This document shows, in pieces, positions 27,401 through 34,145 of a stretch of 52,734 nucleotides of DNA; the first letter of the stretch is position 1, and the number at the start of each line of letters is the position of its first letter. Both the position numbers and the translations under genes were made by a program. Source of the stretch: Hyphomicrobiales bacterium. Lineage in GTDB: Bacteria; Pseudomonadota; Alphaproteobacteria; Rhizobiales; Devosiaceae. The stretch is taken from positions 1 through 52,734 of the forward strand of contig SEEL01000022.1 of the NCBI GenBank assembly GCA_004144345.1, given 5' to 3'. The notes under the pieces were generated by a model. The model ran no database searches, had not been told where the DNA came from, and was given only the letters and a program-made list of their open reading frames with translations.

Positions 27401-28521
27401 GGCACAAGGCGCCCATCGCCTCGCTGCGCTGGAGCCCCGATGGGCTGCATCTCGCCACCTCGTCCTCCGATGGCAATGTGCGCCTCTGGTCAGTCGCGCC
27501 CGACCGCCATGTCAGTTTCGAGTTGCGCGCCGATGAGCCGAAACCGCTGGCCGCGCTGGCTGTCGATCGCGCCACGCAGCGCATCGCGGCCGGCGATGCA
27601 TCGGGCACCATTTGGGTGTGGACCGGAGATGAGCCTGCGGTGCGCCTGCCGCCGCCGGACGAACTCGCGGGCGACCGCCTGTCGGTCGCCTCGCTCGCCT
27701 TCCTCAGCGACGGACGGCTCGCGGCGGTCTACCTCAATCGCGGCGTCGCCGTGTGGTCGGTGGAACGGCAGGCGACCGATCGCGTGACCGTCCTCGACAA
27801 TCTCAGCTTCTCGCGCGTCGCTGCATTGACCGGCGACATCCGCGCTGCCGTGCCGCTGAGCGACAAGACCATGCTGGTGTTCTCAGGCGATGAACTGCGC
27901 GAGGCGCGTATCGCCGCCGACACGATGCCGCTCGACCAATGGGGCGTCACGGCCGCGCCCGCCGCCAACGCCGCCTTCGTCTCCTATTCCGACGGCACCA
28001 TCCGCCGTCGCGACCTCGGCACAGGCGCCGAGGGCACAGTGGCATTTGACGCCAGCCAATCCATCTGCGGCCTCGCCCCGACCATCGACAACAATGGGGC
28101 CAAGAGTCTCGATGTCAGTGCCGACGGCAAATGGCTGGTCGCGACGCGCGCCGACAGCTCAGTCGTCGTGCACAGTCTTGCCGATCCCGCGAAGCCGCTC
28201 TGCCTCGCGCTGCCGGCACCCGACAGCAAGACGGTCGCCTTCTCGCCGGACTCGCGCCGTCTCGCCATCCTCAGCGCCACCGACCGGCTCTTTGTCTTCG
28301 ATCTCGCCGCGCCCGACAGCGCGCTGATCTTCGACGCGCCGGCCGTGCCCGTGAATTCGCCGCTGACCGACGGCGCCGGGGCAGCGCGCACCAGCTCATG
28401 GCTCGGCTGGCGCGACGACAATACCCTGGCCATCGCCACGGCGGCCGGCTCGGTCGAACTGATTGCGCTCGATCCGGCGGGGTGGCGGACGCGGGTAGAC
28501 TCGCTGTCGTCAGCCCCATAA
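24436..28521 (+). CDS. TIR - STAND NTPase - transmembrane - WD40 protein
   Basis: 1361 residues if translation begins at the TTG at 24436 (GKIFISHSS); a TTG four codons upstream is the alternative, and no ribosome binding site is clear. Residues 1-130 are a TIR domain (TIR_2 type: DPKRGLVAGDRW, then WCLAE with E78 at the position of the NADase glutamate). Residues of about 172-600 are a STAND NTPase module: PYRGLLPL and FFGRD, Walker A GASGAGKSS (218-226), Walker B LVIAIDQAEEL. A single membrane helix lies at about 652-672 (WLSAAAIAGVVLVAGATAGYF). The remainder is a WD40-like propeller with a clear repeat near residue 987 (HKAPIASLRWSPDG). With the positive residues before the helix, the TIR-NTPase half should be cytoplasmic and the propeller periplasmic. 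This architecture is that of a conflict or stress sensor with a possible NAD-cleaving output; activity is not shown. The MORN gene follows 32 bases later. Confidence 0.85.
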   Translation: MGKIFISHSSANNAEALAIHDWLAEQGWGDVFLDLDPKRGLVAGDRWQAALKAAAEQCELILILISPAWAKSKWCLAEFLLAKQMNKQILGVVVEATPIGDLPVELTAEWQLVDLSAPDTGWSVTISPPRYEPETTVNFSGTGLARLRTGLEKAGLDATTFHWPPAGDPTRAPYRGLLPLDHDDAGIFFGRDGAIVLTLDRLRGQREAAAPRFTTILGASGAGKSSFLRAGILPRLARDSRHFYVLPIIRPERAALSGEHGFAAMLDSALRARNIVRNRADIRDAVLAGANAVAPFLRDLAIPEDAGDGTAHSPPALVIAIDQAEELLSADNAEAGAFLTLLADLGRRDDPPIMVIFTVRSDSFDQLQSRPELAPTQPHQLVDLPPIPAGSFGDIIRGPARRMSAAGRKLHVDETLVDALLSDIEEGGTKDALPLMAFTLERLFTEYGADGDLQLAEYEKLGRIRGAIEAAVEQALLKADDNPAIPRDRAARLILLRRGLIPWLAGIDPNTGSPRRRVARLAEVPEEARPLIELMVEQRLLATDVDTATKERTIEPAHEALLRQWGALDGWLVEDTAALATIEALRRAASEWDANTRASEFIIHRGARLEATEQMATDAKFATYLTSIDSAYLSAARNLENSAIKKARAARTRWLSAAAIAGVVLVAGATAGYFTWSAGEAAKTQAAVNFEIARGEAALRDGRPEDAARAALTAYALSPSTNTRTAALTGAMAVSANSLGAFPFADRVVDTTWLAPGRLVVLTAKGEVTEIDVAARTTSNLAAIAATPLPIALAADMQGSAAVYRADASITGLDGATLLAPPQPAFAARAGAVVSGADGKLVAYTGLIGDMLVRDWRTLPAIDTLPNEPGALAIAFKPNGSKLVVLRPNGDLATYADIAAEPQVTASGITKATAMDLAHVIDYLAISSGAGEVTMLALANPTDRVTIKTGAKSNLVAWSPLEQLLAAPCGSNDVCVYGRGGALRQQMHGHKAPIASLRWSPDGLHLATSSSDGNVRLWSVAPDRHVSFELRADEPKPLAALAVDRATQRIAAGDASGTIWVWTGDEPAVRLPPPDELAGDRLSVASLAFLSDGRLAAVYLNRGVAVWSVERQATDRVTVLDNLSFSRVAALTGDIRAAVPLSDKTMLVFSGDELREARIAADTMPLDQWGVTAAPAANAAFVSYSDGTIRRRDLGTGAEGTVAFDASQSICGLAPTIDNNGAKSLDVSADGKWLVATRADSSVVVHSLADPAKPLCLALPAPDSKTVAFSPDSRRLAILSATDRLFVFDLAAPDSALIFDAPAVPVNSPLTDGAGAARTSSWLGWRDDNTLAIATAAGSVELIALDPAGWRTRVDSLSSAP

Positions 28522-28553
28522 TCTCGCGGCGAAATCTGGGCTTGGGGGAGCAT

Positions 28554-30389
28554 ATGGGCAGGGTGCAGAAACTGGCGCTGGTACTGGCGCTCGGCACCGC
28601 GCTCGCTGCGCCCGCTGTCGCCGGCACGGTGACGCCGGTCGATCCCGCGAGCCTCAACTCCACCGCCTGGCCCGGCAGCGCCGACGGCGCCCTGCGCAGC
28701 TGGGTGCAACTGGTGTGGAATCCGGTGACGCGCCAGCTCGAACGCCTCAGCTATGCGGCCTGGGACCCGGTGCCGTCGCTCGGGCTCGAACTGCAATGGG
28801 TGCCCGATGATCCCAAGGCGTTGGGCTCCGGCCCGATCAGCGGCAAGGGCACGCTGAGCTTCCGCCGTCCGGGCGCCGCCGCCTACGATCCATCCGGCAC
28901 CGTAGCGCATTATCGCGGCACGCTGGTCGATGGCCGCGCCGACGGCCCCGGTCAATATCTCGACAGCGGCGGCTTCGCCTATGAGGGCGAGTGGCGGGGC
29001 GGGCTGATGGATGGCAGGGGCCGCCTGTCGCTCGCCAATGGCGACGAATATGTCGGCCAGTTCGTCGCCGGCAAGCGGCAGGGCAGGGGCGTCTTCATCG
29101 ATTCGACCGGCGCCATCTATGACGGCGAATTCCTCGCCGGCGAGCGCGACGGCGAGGGGCTGTTCGTGCCGGTCGCGGGTGATGCCTATCGGGCCGACTG
29201 GAACGACGGTCTGGAAGTGCCGGGCACGCGCGATATGTTGCCGGTGGGACTCGTGCCCTATCCGCGCCTGAGCAAGGCGCAGTCTGCCGAAGTGGAAGGC
29301 GTGCGCATCGGGGTGGTCGCCGAGCGCCGCCCGCACAATTACGCGCTGGGCCTCGATCCGCTGAGCTACACCAGCCAGTCCGACGGACAGCAGCTCAACA
29401 TCTTCCCCGACGATCAGCGCCTGCTCGATGTGTGGCACGGCAATGTGCCCATCAACCTCACCCCCGACGAAATCTTCGCCTTCGACAACATTTCCACCAC
29501 GCCGAGTTTCCTCGGCCCGTGGGAACGCTTCGATCCGCTGTCGCTGGTATTCGAGATCGAGAACGCCACCGTCGATCCGCTCACCCTCGTTGGCGGCTAT
29601 CTCAACGTCACCACCAGCGCGCGCAATCGCGAGCCGGCCATGCAGGTGCGGCCCATTCCGCGCGATCCCTGCTCGGGCCAGATCGAGTTCGAACCCGCCT
29701 TCTTCATCGACAATTTCGGTTGGGCCAGTGCCGACAATGCCGCGATCAATGTGAGCGCTGGATCGGTCGATGGCCGGGCCGTGGGCGCCCCCTTCAGCGT
29801 GCCGCTCGGCAGCATCGGCGACAGCATCAAGGCCGATGTGACCAATGAGCTCGAAGCGCTCGGGCTCAATGTCGACTATGTGTCGAAGAACAAGCTGGTC
29901 TGCACCGACCCCAATGATGAGCGGCTCTGCCTTGGCGAGCTGCGCCAATCCGGCAATTTCGGCCAGCTCAGCGACTATATCGGGCTCGACTATCTCACCG
30001 TCACGGTCGGCATCGCTGGCACGCTCGACTATGATTGGGCGGCTTCGGATGGCGCCGTGTCGCACAAGAGCTCGCCCTTCACCATGATCCTGCCGGTGGC
30101 ATCGGTCGCGAGCGATGCCGAATGCGGCGAGGGCGGCGAGATCGTGCCGGTCAGCCACGACCCGTTCATGCTGCATCTCGATGAGAGCAACTACAAGATC
30201 GCGATCCCGTTTGCGGGCGATGTCGAGCCGGGCTTCACCTCACGCTGGCGGCTCGAACTGCAGGCGCCCGAAACCTCCGAGCACGACTTCCAGCTGGTGC
30301 TGCTGCTCGCCGATGGCCAGCAGATCGCCTCGCGTCCCGTGCATCTCACCTATTTCACCCCGCGCCAGCACGAGGTGCTGCGCGACTAG
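28554..30389 (+). CDS. Secreted MORN-repeat protein
   Basis: 611 residues from the ATG at 28554 with GGGGGAG in front; the open frame runs farther upstream but only through the STAND gene. A signal peptide (KLALVLALGTALAAPAVAG) precedes an unassigned segment, then four MORN repeats at about 120-215 (YRGTLVDGRADGPGQY, YEGEWRGGLMDGRGRL, YVGQFVAGKRQGRGVF, YDGEFLAGERDGEGLF). The C-terminal 380 residues match nothing I recognise; they are rich in beta-type segments and hold a few cysteines (DPCSGQIEF, KLVCTDPNDERLCLG, DAECGEGG). It is probably transcribed with the TIR-STAND gene. Its stop shares CTAG with the convergent Memo-CapA gene. Confidence 0.8.
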   Translation: MGRVQKLALVLALGTALAAPAVAGTVTPVDPASLNSTAWPGSADGALRSWVQLVWNPVTRQLERLSYAAWDPVPSLGLELQWVPDDPKALGSGPISGKGTLSFRRPGAAAYDPSGTVAHYRGTLVDGRADGPGQYLDSGGFAYEGEWRGGLMDGRGRLSLANGDEYVGQFVAGKRQGRGVFIDSTGAIYDGEFLAGERDGEGLFVPVAGDAYRADWNDGLEVPGTRDMLPVGLVPYPRLSKAQSAEVEGVRIGVVAERRPHNYALGLDPLSYTSQSDGQQLNIFPDDQRLLDVWHGNVPINLTPDEIFAFDNISTTPSFLGPWERFDPLSLVFEIENATVDPLTLVGGYLNVTTSARNREPAMQVRPIPRDPCSGQIEFEPAFFIDNFGWASADNAAINVSAGSVDGRAVGAPFSVPLGSIGDSIKADVTNELEALGLNVDYVSKNKLVCTDPNDERLCLGELRQSGNFGQLSDYIGLDYLTVTVGIAGTLDYDWAASDGAVSHKSSPFTMILPVASVASDAECGEGGEIVPVSHDPFMLHLDESNYKIAIPFAGDVEPGFTSRWRLELQAPETSEHDFQLVLLLADGQQIASRPVHLTYFTPRQHEVLRD

Positions 30390-32032
30390 GGCTTGGTGAG
30401 GTCGAAGAGGTTGGGGATCGGCACCAGCCGCACGGCGATCGTGCCCTGCCGGAACACCCGCAATTCGAGCAGCGTGCCGGAGCCGCGCGGCGCCGACTGG
30501 TCGAAGATGAAATTGCCCAGCGAATAGGCCAGCTGCGCCGCGCCGCCGCGCAGCACCTCGATGCGCTCGCTCGCCTGATGCGAATGCGCGCCGACGATCA
30601 GCGACACGCCACACCGTGCCAGCGTCTCCGCTATGCGCCGCTCCTTGTCGCTGGCGCCCACATATTCCTTGCCCCAATGGAGGAACGCCACCAGCGGCGG
30701 CGCGGCATCGAGGTCGCACACCCAGTCCAGCGCCTCAGGATCGGCGATGGCCTCGCCGATGAATTTACCGCCAACGAAATTGAGCGGCAGCAGGCGGAAG
30801 GCGCCGAGATCGGTCAGGGCGCCATGTTCCATTGCAGCCACGTCGAGCGCGTCGAGCAGCCGCCTGGTCTCGGCGCGACCCTCTGGCCCGAGATCATTGG
30901 CGTGATTGTTGGCAAGGCTCGCGGCACCGATGTTGAGCGCCGCGATGATTGGCGCCGCGTCGGCGGTAACCATCACATGCGTGTTGAAATCGACGCCGGT
31001 CACCGGCCCGTCGAGCAGCACGCCTTCGAGATTGACGATGAGGCTCGTACCCTGCGTTGCCGCCAGTACCGTGTCGCGCAGCCTGCCCCATGATGACGGA
31101 TCGCGCAGGGCAGGCAGAAAATAACGCCCGAGCAGCACATCGCCGCCGAACATCACGCGCGACTGGTCGGCATAGGCGAGCCCGGCGCCATCGTTCGTGT
31201 CCCGCAGCCAGGCGGTCACGATGTAGCTCGTGGTCGAGCCAATGCTGCTGCCATAGTCAACCGAATTGGCATTGGCCAGCACCACGGGATGGGCGCCCGC
31301 CGCACCCTGCAGTGCCATCTGGATGTATTGCGCCGCCTTCGAATCCATATGCGCCGGCTGCAACAGCGGCACGACGCCCTCCGGGTCGCCGGTCGCGACG
31401 ACGGCCAGTGTCTCCTGGTCGCGCGCAATGGCCTCGGCATAGGTCCGGTAGTGCGAATAGTCCGTCGATTGCACGACCAGTGTGTCCGGCGTCACCAGCG
31501 GCAGCAGCGCCGCCGCCATCGTGCGCCAGTCCTCCGGCTTGGCGTTTACCGAAGCGAGCAGGGGCACCACCTCCGCCGCGGGAAAGAAGCGGCGGACGAA
31601 TGGCATCACCGCCATCACGCCATGTTCCGTCTCGATCGTGTCGAGCAGTTCGACGCGCTCATCGGCGGCGAGCGCATCGATGGCGGCCAAATCCGGCGCC
31701 ATCGGTCCGAACACCGTCTCCAGCGTTTCGCGCGTCGTGCCGAACGGCTTGGTCACCTTGTGGAAATGGTCGGGCGAGATCACGATGATCCGGCTGTAGC
31801 GGCCGGCCGAGGCGGCCCAGAAGCCGCGGGCGATGAGATCGGCGGCCAGCAGATGATGCGGCACGCTGATGCCGGTGACCCCGGCGGGCGGCGCGAAGTC
31901 CGGTGCCTCCTTCTCGATGGCGGCGAGGATTGGCGCCGGGTCGCGGGCCGGGAGGTACGGATTGTCGGCCGCCAACGCCGGCCAGCAGAGCAGCGCCAGC
32001 GCTGCCACAATCCGCGTAAACCCTGTCACCAT
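30386..32032 (-). CDS. Exported Memo (AmmeMemoRadiSam B)-CapA fusion protein
   Basis: 548 residues. A signal peptide (IVAALALLCWPALAA) is followed by two domains. Residues of about 25-265 are Memo-like, with PHHLLAADLIARG, SPDHF, EHGVMAVMPFVRRFFP and DYSHYRTYAEA standing for the four conserved blocks of that metal-site family. Residues of about 290-530 are a CapA/PgsA metallophosphoesterase-like domain, with MFGGDVLLGR, NHANDLGPEG, FLHWGKEY, VGAHSHQ and YSLGNFIFDQ. CapA domains are linked to poly-gamma-glutamate capsule anchoring, and Memo proteins are dioxygenase-like with unclear roles. No cap genes and no AMMECR1 or radical SAM partners are adjacent. The gene lies opposite to its neighbours and ends tail-to-tail on the MORN gene. 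Confidence 0.85.
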   Translation of the reverse strand: MVTGFTRIVAALALLCWPALAADNPYLPARDPAPILAAIEKEAPDFAPPAGVTGISVPHHLLAADLIARGFWAASAGRYSRIIVISPDHFHKVTKPFGTTRETLETVFGPMAPDLAAIDALAADERVELLDTIETEHGVMAVMPFVRRFFPAAEVVPLLASVNAKPEDWRTMAAALLPLVTPDTLVVQSTDYSHYRTYAEAIARDQETLAVVATGDPEGVVPLLQPAHMDSKAAQYIQMALQGAAGAHPVVLANANSVDYGSSIGSTTSYIVTAWLRDTNDGAGLAYADQSRVMFGGDVLLGRYFLPALRDPSSWGRLRDTVLAATQGTSLIVNLEGVLLDGPVTGVDFNTHVMVTADAAPIIAALNIGAASLANNHANDLGPEGRAETRRLLDALDVAAMEHGALTDLGAFRLLPLNFVGGKFIGEAIADPEALDWVCDLDAAPPLVAFLHWGKEYVGASDKERRIAETLARCGVSLIVGAHSHQASERIEVLRGGAAQLAYSLGNFIFDQSAPRGSGTLLELRVFRQGTIAVRLVPIPNLFDLTKP

Positions 32033-32105
32033 AATGCCTCTTGGCCGCTTTCCACCTGCCGCATGACCATGCCATGTTGCGCGGCGATTGGGGAAAATCT
32101 CTGCC

Positions 32106-34145
32106 GTGAAGCTTCGCCGGTTCGCTCTTTATGCGCTTGGCCTCGTCGTGCTGGCGGTTGCCGGCGTCGCGCTGGTGTTCTGGGCGCTCTATGCCTGCGC
32201 CCCGCCGCCGCTGCCCGGCGACGAACTCTGGACCTCGCGCCAGAACTTCGGCGAGGCGCTGGGCATCGTGCTGCGCCTCGGCAGCAAGGCCTGCTTCACC
32301 AGCGACACGCTGGGCAGCTTCGCCCTCTGGCTCGGCAGCCGCACCACCGGCGTGCTGGTCGTGCTGCTGGCGCTGGTGGTGCTGTGGGAGACGTTGGGCC
32401 GCGACCTCCGCCGCCGCTTCTTCGTCATGCGCGGCGGCCATGTCGTCCTCGCCGGCACCTATGACGATCTGCGCGAACTGGCGCATCGCCGCCGCAGCTT
32501 CGCCGGCACCTTCTTCCTCGCCCCCGATCGTGCCGCCGCTCTCGATGTGGCGCGCCACCGGCCCTTCGCCGAAATCGTCACCGCCGAGGCCCGCAAGCTC
32601 GGCCGGCAATTGGCGACGCTCGGTGTCGGCAGGGCAAAGCTGCTCGCCGCCGCCACCCGCAACGACCTCACCAATGTCGCCATCGCCGAAGCCGGGCTAT
32701 CGACGCCGGGCGAGGGCGAATTGCTGGTGCGGCTCGAGCAATATGCGGTGCGCGTCTTTTCAAGCCACCGGCTCCGCGTCCGCGCCGCGCAACAGGGCCG
32801 CAAACTCGCCGTCGTGTCGCTGACCCAGCTGCAGGCCCGCCGCGGCATGGCTGCGGCGATGCCCGGCCGCTACACTATGGATGGCGCGCCGCGCGTCCAT
32901 GTCGTGCTCTGCGGTTCCGGCCCGGCGTTGCAGGCCGCGAGCTTCGAGATCGCCCGCCAGGGCTTTGGGCTCGAGCGCGAGAAGCCGCTGCTCTCGATCC
33001 TGCGCACCGGAGCCGGCGATTTCGCCACCGGTGCGCTGCAGCGCCTGCAGAATGCCGGCATCGCCGATGTCGAGGTCAGCGACGTGATGACTTCGGCATC
33101 CGACGGGCTCGACCGCGCCATCGCCGCCACTGTCGAGGATGCGCCGCCATTGATGGCGGTCCATTGCATCGGCGAAAACAGCGGCGAGGCCGAAGCGCTC
33201 GCGCTGCGCTGGGAGGAAGTGCTGCTGGCGCTGCACCAGCCCGTGCCGCCCATCGTCGCCTATGCCGGGCACGATCATCCGCTCGGCTCGACCGGCATGA
33301 TCCGCATCGCCGCCGCCGAGGATCTGGCCAAGGCGCGCGAGGCCGCGCATCTGATGGACCAGCGTGCCCGCGCCGTGCACCAGCAATATCTCGACGGCCA
33401 GCGTGCCGATCGCGGCGACACATTCGGCGCGGCGCCCGCCGAGGTCGAATGGGAAAAGCTCCCCGAGAGCTTTCAGGACGACAACCGCAACGTCGCCGAC
33501 CAGATGGACTACAAGCTCGCCACCGTGTTCATGCTGGCCGGCCGCGGCGAGGCCTGCGCCATGCTCGACCGCGACGAGATCGAGGTGATGTCGGGCATTG
33601 CCCATGCCCGCTGGATGGCAGCCAAGGCGCTCGGCGGCTGGCGCTATGGGCCGGTGCGCGACGACCGCAACATGATCCACCCCGACATGATCCCCTATAT
33701 CGAGCTCACCGAAGCGGCGCGGCAGAAGGACCGCGATGTCGTCGCGAGCCTGCCCGACATGGCCGCGTTGGCGGGCGAAACGCTGCAGCGCGAGCGCCGC
33801 ATCGGCATTCCGCGCGCTTTGGTAGCCGACGCGGTGAAAGCCTTCGCGGCCCATTGCGCGGCGAGCCCCAAGGGTTCGGTGCCGGTGGCCGTCTTACCGC
33901 TCGATGATGCCGGCATGATCCGCCTCGCCGAGGCGCTGCTCGCTGCCGGCATCCGCATCGAAGCGGTGCTCGACCGCTGGGTCGAGACGTTGCGCGCTAG
34001 TGACGAGACGGCCAGCCCGCTCGCCGGCGTGCTGCGCCGCGCCTGGCGCATCCATGTGGTGCGCGAGGGCGAGGCCCGCGATGCGCTGGACGAATTGGTG
34101 ACGGAGATCGTCTATGAATGCGGAGCGATCCATGCGCATCCCTAG
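32106..34145 (+). CDS. Two-helix membrane protein with TrkA-N-like and RyR domains
   Basis: 679 residues from the GTG at 32106 (a TTG six codons earlier is possible). Helix 1 spans about 6-30 (ALYALGLVVLAVAGVALVFWALY) and helix 2 about 80-100 (TTGVLVVLLALVVLWETLG), with some 50 residues between them; no TVGYG-like potassium filter is present. A Rossmann-type TrkA-N-like region follows (HVVLAGTYDDLRELAHRR; RVHVVLCGSGPALQAASF). Residues of about 485-560 are a clear RyR domain (IAHARWMAAKALGGWRYG, then IHPDMIPYIELTEAARQKDR). RyR domains are named from ryanodine receptors; in bacteria they occur with channel- or conflict-type partners and their ligand is unproven. The last 14 bases overlap the caspase gene, so the two are coupled. 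Confidence 0.85.
   Translation: MKLRRFALYALGLVVLAVAGVALVFWALYACAPPPLPGDELWTSRQNFGEALGIVLRLGSKACFTSDTLGSFALWLGSRTTGVLVVLLALVVLWETLGRDLRRRFFVMRGGHVVLAGTYDDLRELAHRRRSFAGTFFLAPDRAAALDVARHRPFAEIVTAEARKLGRQLATLGVGRAKLLAAATRNDLTNVAIAEAGLSTPGEGELLVRLEQYAVRVFSSHRLRVRAAQQGRKLAVVSLTQLQARRGMAAAMPGRYTMDGAPRVHVVLCGSGPALQAASFEIARQGFGLEREKPLLSILRTGAGDFATGALQRLQNAGIADVEVSDVMTSASDGLDRAIAATVEDAPPLMAVHCIGENSGEAEALALRWEEVLLALHQPVPPIVAYAGHDHPLGSTGMIRIAAAEDLAKAREAAHLMDQRARAVHQQYLDGQRADRGDTFGAAPAEVEWEKLPESFQDDNRNVADQMDYKLATVFMLAGRGEACAMLDRDEIEVMSGIAHARWMAAKALGGWRYGPVRDDRNMIHPDMIPYIELTEAARQKDRDVVASLPDMAALAGETLQRERRIGIPRALVADAVKAFAAHCAASPKGSVPVAVLPLDDAGMIRLAEALLAAGIRIEAVLDRWVETLRASDETASPLAGVLRRAWRIHVVREGEARDALDELVTEIVYECGAIHAHP

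Noticed and set aside
25204-30176. Long minus-strand open frames (about 730-750 codons) opposite the TIR-STAND and MORN genes
   Set aside because: Same codon-bias effect; translations are compositionally odd and no ribosome binding site or family is visible.
32106-32410. A potassium channel pore in the RyR protein
   Set aside because: Two helices are present but the loop between them lacks a TVGYG-like filter.
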